Shown here: one piece after another, positions 21,371 to 23,257 of the stretch
Layout of the letters: each line of letters opens with the position of its first letter
Numbering within the stretch: the stretch's first letter is position 1
Origin: a virus
IMG/VR virus record: IMGVR_UViG_3300012354_000069
Span: 1-23,257 of that record
DNA: 23,257 nt
Direction: 5' to 3' (one strand)
Notes under the pieces: model-generated
What the model saw: only the letters and a program-made list of their open reading frames with translations
Databases searched by the model: none
What the model was told of the DNA's origin: nothing
Position numbers and translations under genes: made by a program

Positions 21371-21389
21371 GTGTTGACTGTGTCAACAC
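21371..21389. promoter_or_regulatory. Inverted repeat GTGTTGAC-TGT-GTCAACAC in the terminase-portal gap
   Basis: Perfect 8-bp arms around 3 nt, 18 nt upstream of the portal GTG. The AT-rich, operator-like shape fits a protein-binding site or a weak RNA hairpin; there is no U tract. Confidence 0.5.
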
Positions 21390-21491
21390 ATCTTGCATTG
21401 GCGGCCCTGTGCCGATCCTGACCGTCTCACAGTCCGCGTCGCGCCTGAATCTCCTGCGACGAGCGGCAAAGCGCGCAAGCGCTGCTGCCTT

Positions 21492-21526
21492 CAACTCGAG
21501 ACTCGAAACTCAAAACTCGAAACTTC
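21492..21526. repeat. Heptamer array (AAACTCG type) at the terminase end
   Basis: Five units: CAACTCG, AGACTCG, AAACTCA, AAACTCG, AAACTTC. It begins at the terminase stop codon and fills part of the gap to the portal. It is close in sequence to the array inside G (6103-6137). Confidence 0.9.
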
Positions 21527-23257
21527 ATCTGGCATAGCCAACTTCCGGCATGACGCCGACAAACCCTCCGGTCAACGACTCACGCGCGCGAATCACGTAA
21601 TTCGCAATCAGCGTTGCCATAAAAAGATCGTCTTCGTATCCCGGCATCGCGCCTAACTTTCCGTTATCAAACCAAACAACTGTCTTTGCTTCTTCGCAAA
21701 AGAGGGCCGACGGCTGCATATCCTTTTTGCGAATCGATTCTTCCAGCATCATGGCGGCGTTGGATTTCGAACCGGCGCCCTCGAAGCTCGTCGGGAAACC
21801 CAGATCGGCCTGCTGCCTTGCTTCATCTACATTCAAAGACCCGGTATCAATCAGCCGTTTCAGCCGCTCACTTAGGTGCCGGTAAATCCGATCTTCGTAG
21901 CCCAGGTCGCAAAGCTTCTGGATTACGGCGATGCCCATATTGTTGCGCTCGGGGGCGATCGTGGCGCCGTTATAAAGCTCCGAAAGCTCTCCTACGCGAT
22001 ACGCCAACCGGTCCGGACTCATCAGGGGCTTTTCGGAATGAACGTTCGCGCCCGTCTCGACATCGATGACCGCAATCGCGCAATGGTTACTGGTCGACTT
22101 ACCAAGCGAGCTATCCACGCCAATCACGTACTCGCGGCCATCCTTCGGCGCTACTGGTTCGCATGGCTCTTTCAGGAATTGCTGACTGACTACCGGCCTG
22201 CCCGTCTGCTCGAAACAATCAACATCGTTTTCGAGATACTCAACCAGGAAATCCTTCTCGCCGATATCGCCAATCTTCATTCGGCGCCAGGCGATGTATT
22301 CAGCAACCTCCGGGCGATTCCAACGCGATAGCTTCTGCTTCGCGCCACGGCCCACCGCGATCGACTCAGGACGGAGATAATTGAACCGCTTCAGGTGGTC
22401 GAAGATTGCGCGACCAACGGCCATCTCCTGTTTGGTAACTACCGCGGCATCGAACCTCGAACGATTTGCGGCCCGGGCCACTTCGCTCGCGCCGGCCGGA
22501 AGGATTTTCCAAACGTCGCTGATCGTCTCTCCGGGATTAAGAAGAACGAACTTTCCGCGGGCCTTTTTGAAGGTGGCGTTTTCGATGCGATAGGCTCGCT
22601 GCCACCACCATTCATACTTGTGACTGGTCCACCCGCCTTTCTTCTTTTTCTTCCCGTCCTGGTAGGTGCTGAAGAACAGCTCCATACCGTAGGGCGTGGA
22701 TTCCATCGAAGTGTCCGCATTCGGCGCTGCGTTCATAAGAGCGACCAGGGTTTTCTTCTGATTGCCCTTCCAGAACGGAACTTCCGTCATGCGCAGGCGG
22801 TTGATTGCCTGGCCGCGGCCTTTTCCTTCATGACCGGCAGCGACGTTGCGAATCACCAGGTGGTTGTCAACGCTTCCGGCTTTCGTATCGTGAATCCAGA
22901 TGTGCTCTCCGGAGTATTCCCGCGTCGCCAGGCGCAGATGATTGGGCAAGTTCTCAAACATCAGCATCTGCGCTTCGCGGAACTTCTTTTCGGTGTCCGG
23001 ATCCTGAACCACGTTCCGAACCTCGATGCCGGAAAGCACCACTGAATCCGCGAGGTCACAACCCAGAAAGTATTTGCTGAAGCCAACTTTTCTTCCTTTG
23101 AGCAGCGCATCCTTGCCGGTGCGCTTTTCGTGAAAGTCAGCTTGCGCGTCGTTGAACTTCAGCAACTTCAGTTCGTTCTCGTCGAACTCGTCGCGTATGT
23201 AGATGAAGTTTTCAATGAACTGGCGGCGTATAGCCTTCCCGATTACCGGGTCTTGCC
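21525..23257 (-). CDS. Terminase large subunit (5' end outside window)
   Basis: The frame is open to the right edge, so the start is missing; the TTG at 23165 lies inside the gene, since IYIRDEFDENELKLLKF continues upstream in frame. The terminase motor cuts concatemers and pumps DNA into the head. ATPase part: a deviant Walker A (GRKVGFSK, about 70 bp into the visible coding past 23165), the acidic LRMTEVPFW acting as Walker B with catalytic Glu, then FFSTYQDG and YEWWWQRAYR. Nuclease part (RNase H-like): YVIGVDSSLGKS with the first metal-binding Asp, APERNNMG with Glu, and YEDDLFMATL with the last acidic pair. The C-terminus GVMPEVGYAR is intact. The portal follows, as expected. Confidence 0.93.
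   Translation of the reverse strand, partial: QDPVIGKAIRRQFIENFIYIRDEFDENELKLLKFNDAQADFHEKRTGKDALLKGRKVGFSKYFLGCDLADSVVLSGIEVRNVVQDPDTEKKFREAQMLMFENLPNHLRLATREYSGEHIWIHDTKAGSVDNHLVIRNVAAGHEGKGRGQAINRLRMTEVPFWKGNQKKTLVALMNAAPNADTSMESTPYGMELFFSTYQDGKKKKKGGWTSHKYEWWWQRAYRIENATFKKARGKFVLLNPGETISDVWKILPAGASEVARAANRSRFDAAVVTKQEMAVGRAIFDHLKRFNYLRPESIAVGRGAKQKLSRWNRPEVAEYIAWRRMKIGDIGEKDFLVEYLENDVDCFEQTGRPVVSQQFLKEPCEPVAPKDGREYVIGVDSSLGKSTSNHCAIAVIDVETGANVHSEKPLMSPDRLAYRVGELSELYNGATIAPERNNMGIAVIQKLCDLGYEDRIYRHLSERLKRLIDTGSLNVDEARQQADLGFPTSFEGAGSKSNAAMMLEESIRKKDMQPSALFCEEAKTVVWFDNGKLGAMPGYEDDLFMATLIANYVIRARESLTGGFVGVMPEVGYAR

Noticed and set aside
21027-21494. 155-codon minus-strand ORF across the portal start and terminase gap
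   Set aside because: Most of it overlaps the portal gene in another frame, and the remainder is Arg-rich sequence derived from repeats.
1-23257. Defence system, toxin-antitoxin or retron-like module
   Set aside because: No reverse transcriptase, nuclease-effector, methylase or antitoxin-like protein was found; every main gene fits virion assembly or an unknown in that operon.

Overview
The window is the virion-structure module of a long-tailed dsDNA phage or prophage. It lies almost entirely on the minus strand, so it reads from right to left: terminase large subunit (cut by the right edge), portal, Mu-F-like head morphogenesis protein, a small conserved head protein, prohead protease with scaffold-like C-terminus, decoration-like protein, major capsid protein, head/neck connectors, tail-tube protein, a cassette of fibre-like and secreted-type proteins, tail-assembly chaperone G/T, and the tape-measure protein (cut by the left edge). 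Stops and starts overlap or abut at many junctions, as expected of a late operon. One small membrane-protein ORF (4675-4959) points the other way. No integrase, repressor, replication, lysis, tRNA or CRISPR element was seen.

The host is probably a GC-rich soil-type bacterium, perhaps Acidobacteriota or a relative. This is a guess from the many dispersed heptamer repeats and REP-like palindromes in gene junctions, which look like chromosomal repeats. They suggest long residence in a chromosome (a prophage or a domesticated virion module).

Two likely programmed -1 frameshift sites are visible. One (A AAA AAC, 5369-5375) sits at the end of the gene before the tape measure and gives the classic G/GT tail chaperone pair. 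The other (A AAA AAA G in a nine-A tract, 19802-19810) sits at the end of the portal gene. The head-morphogenesis frame is open straight through it in the -1 frame and has no ATG, GTG or TTG for about 300 nt, so a portal-MuF fusion of about 851 residues is predicted.

Between the tail-tube gene and the tail chaperone lies a cassette of eight genes (6465-10273). It holds an Ig/BppU-like protein, a 59-residue collagen-like mini-protein, four proteins with Sec-type signal peptides (two of them tandem paralogues) and unknowns. Two related ~90-nt leader elements, each ending in a strong hairpin, bracket it. In several of these genes the signal peptide is itself written by 7-bp tandem repeats; this and the portal frameshift are the most unusual things in the window. 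Gaps without a gene are all under 300 bp; the longest, 6248-6464 and 10277-10478, hold the two leader elements.
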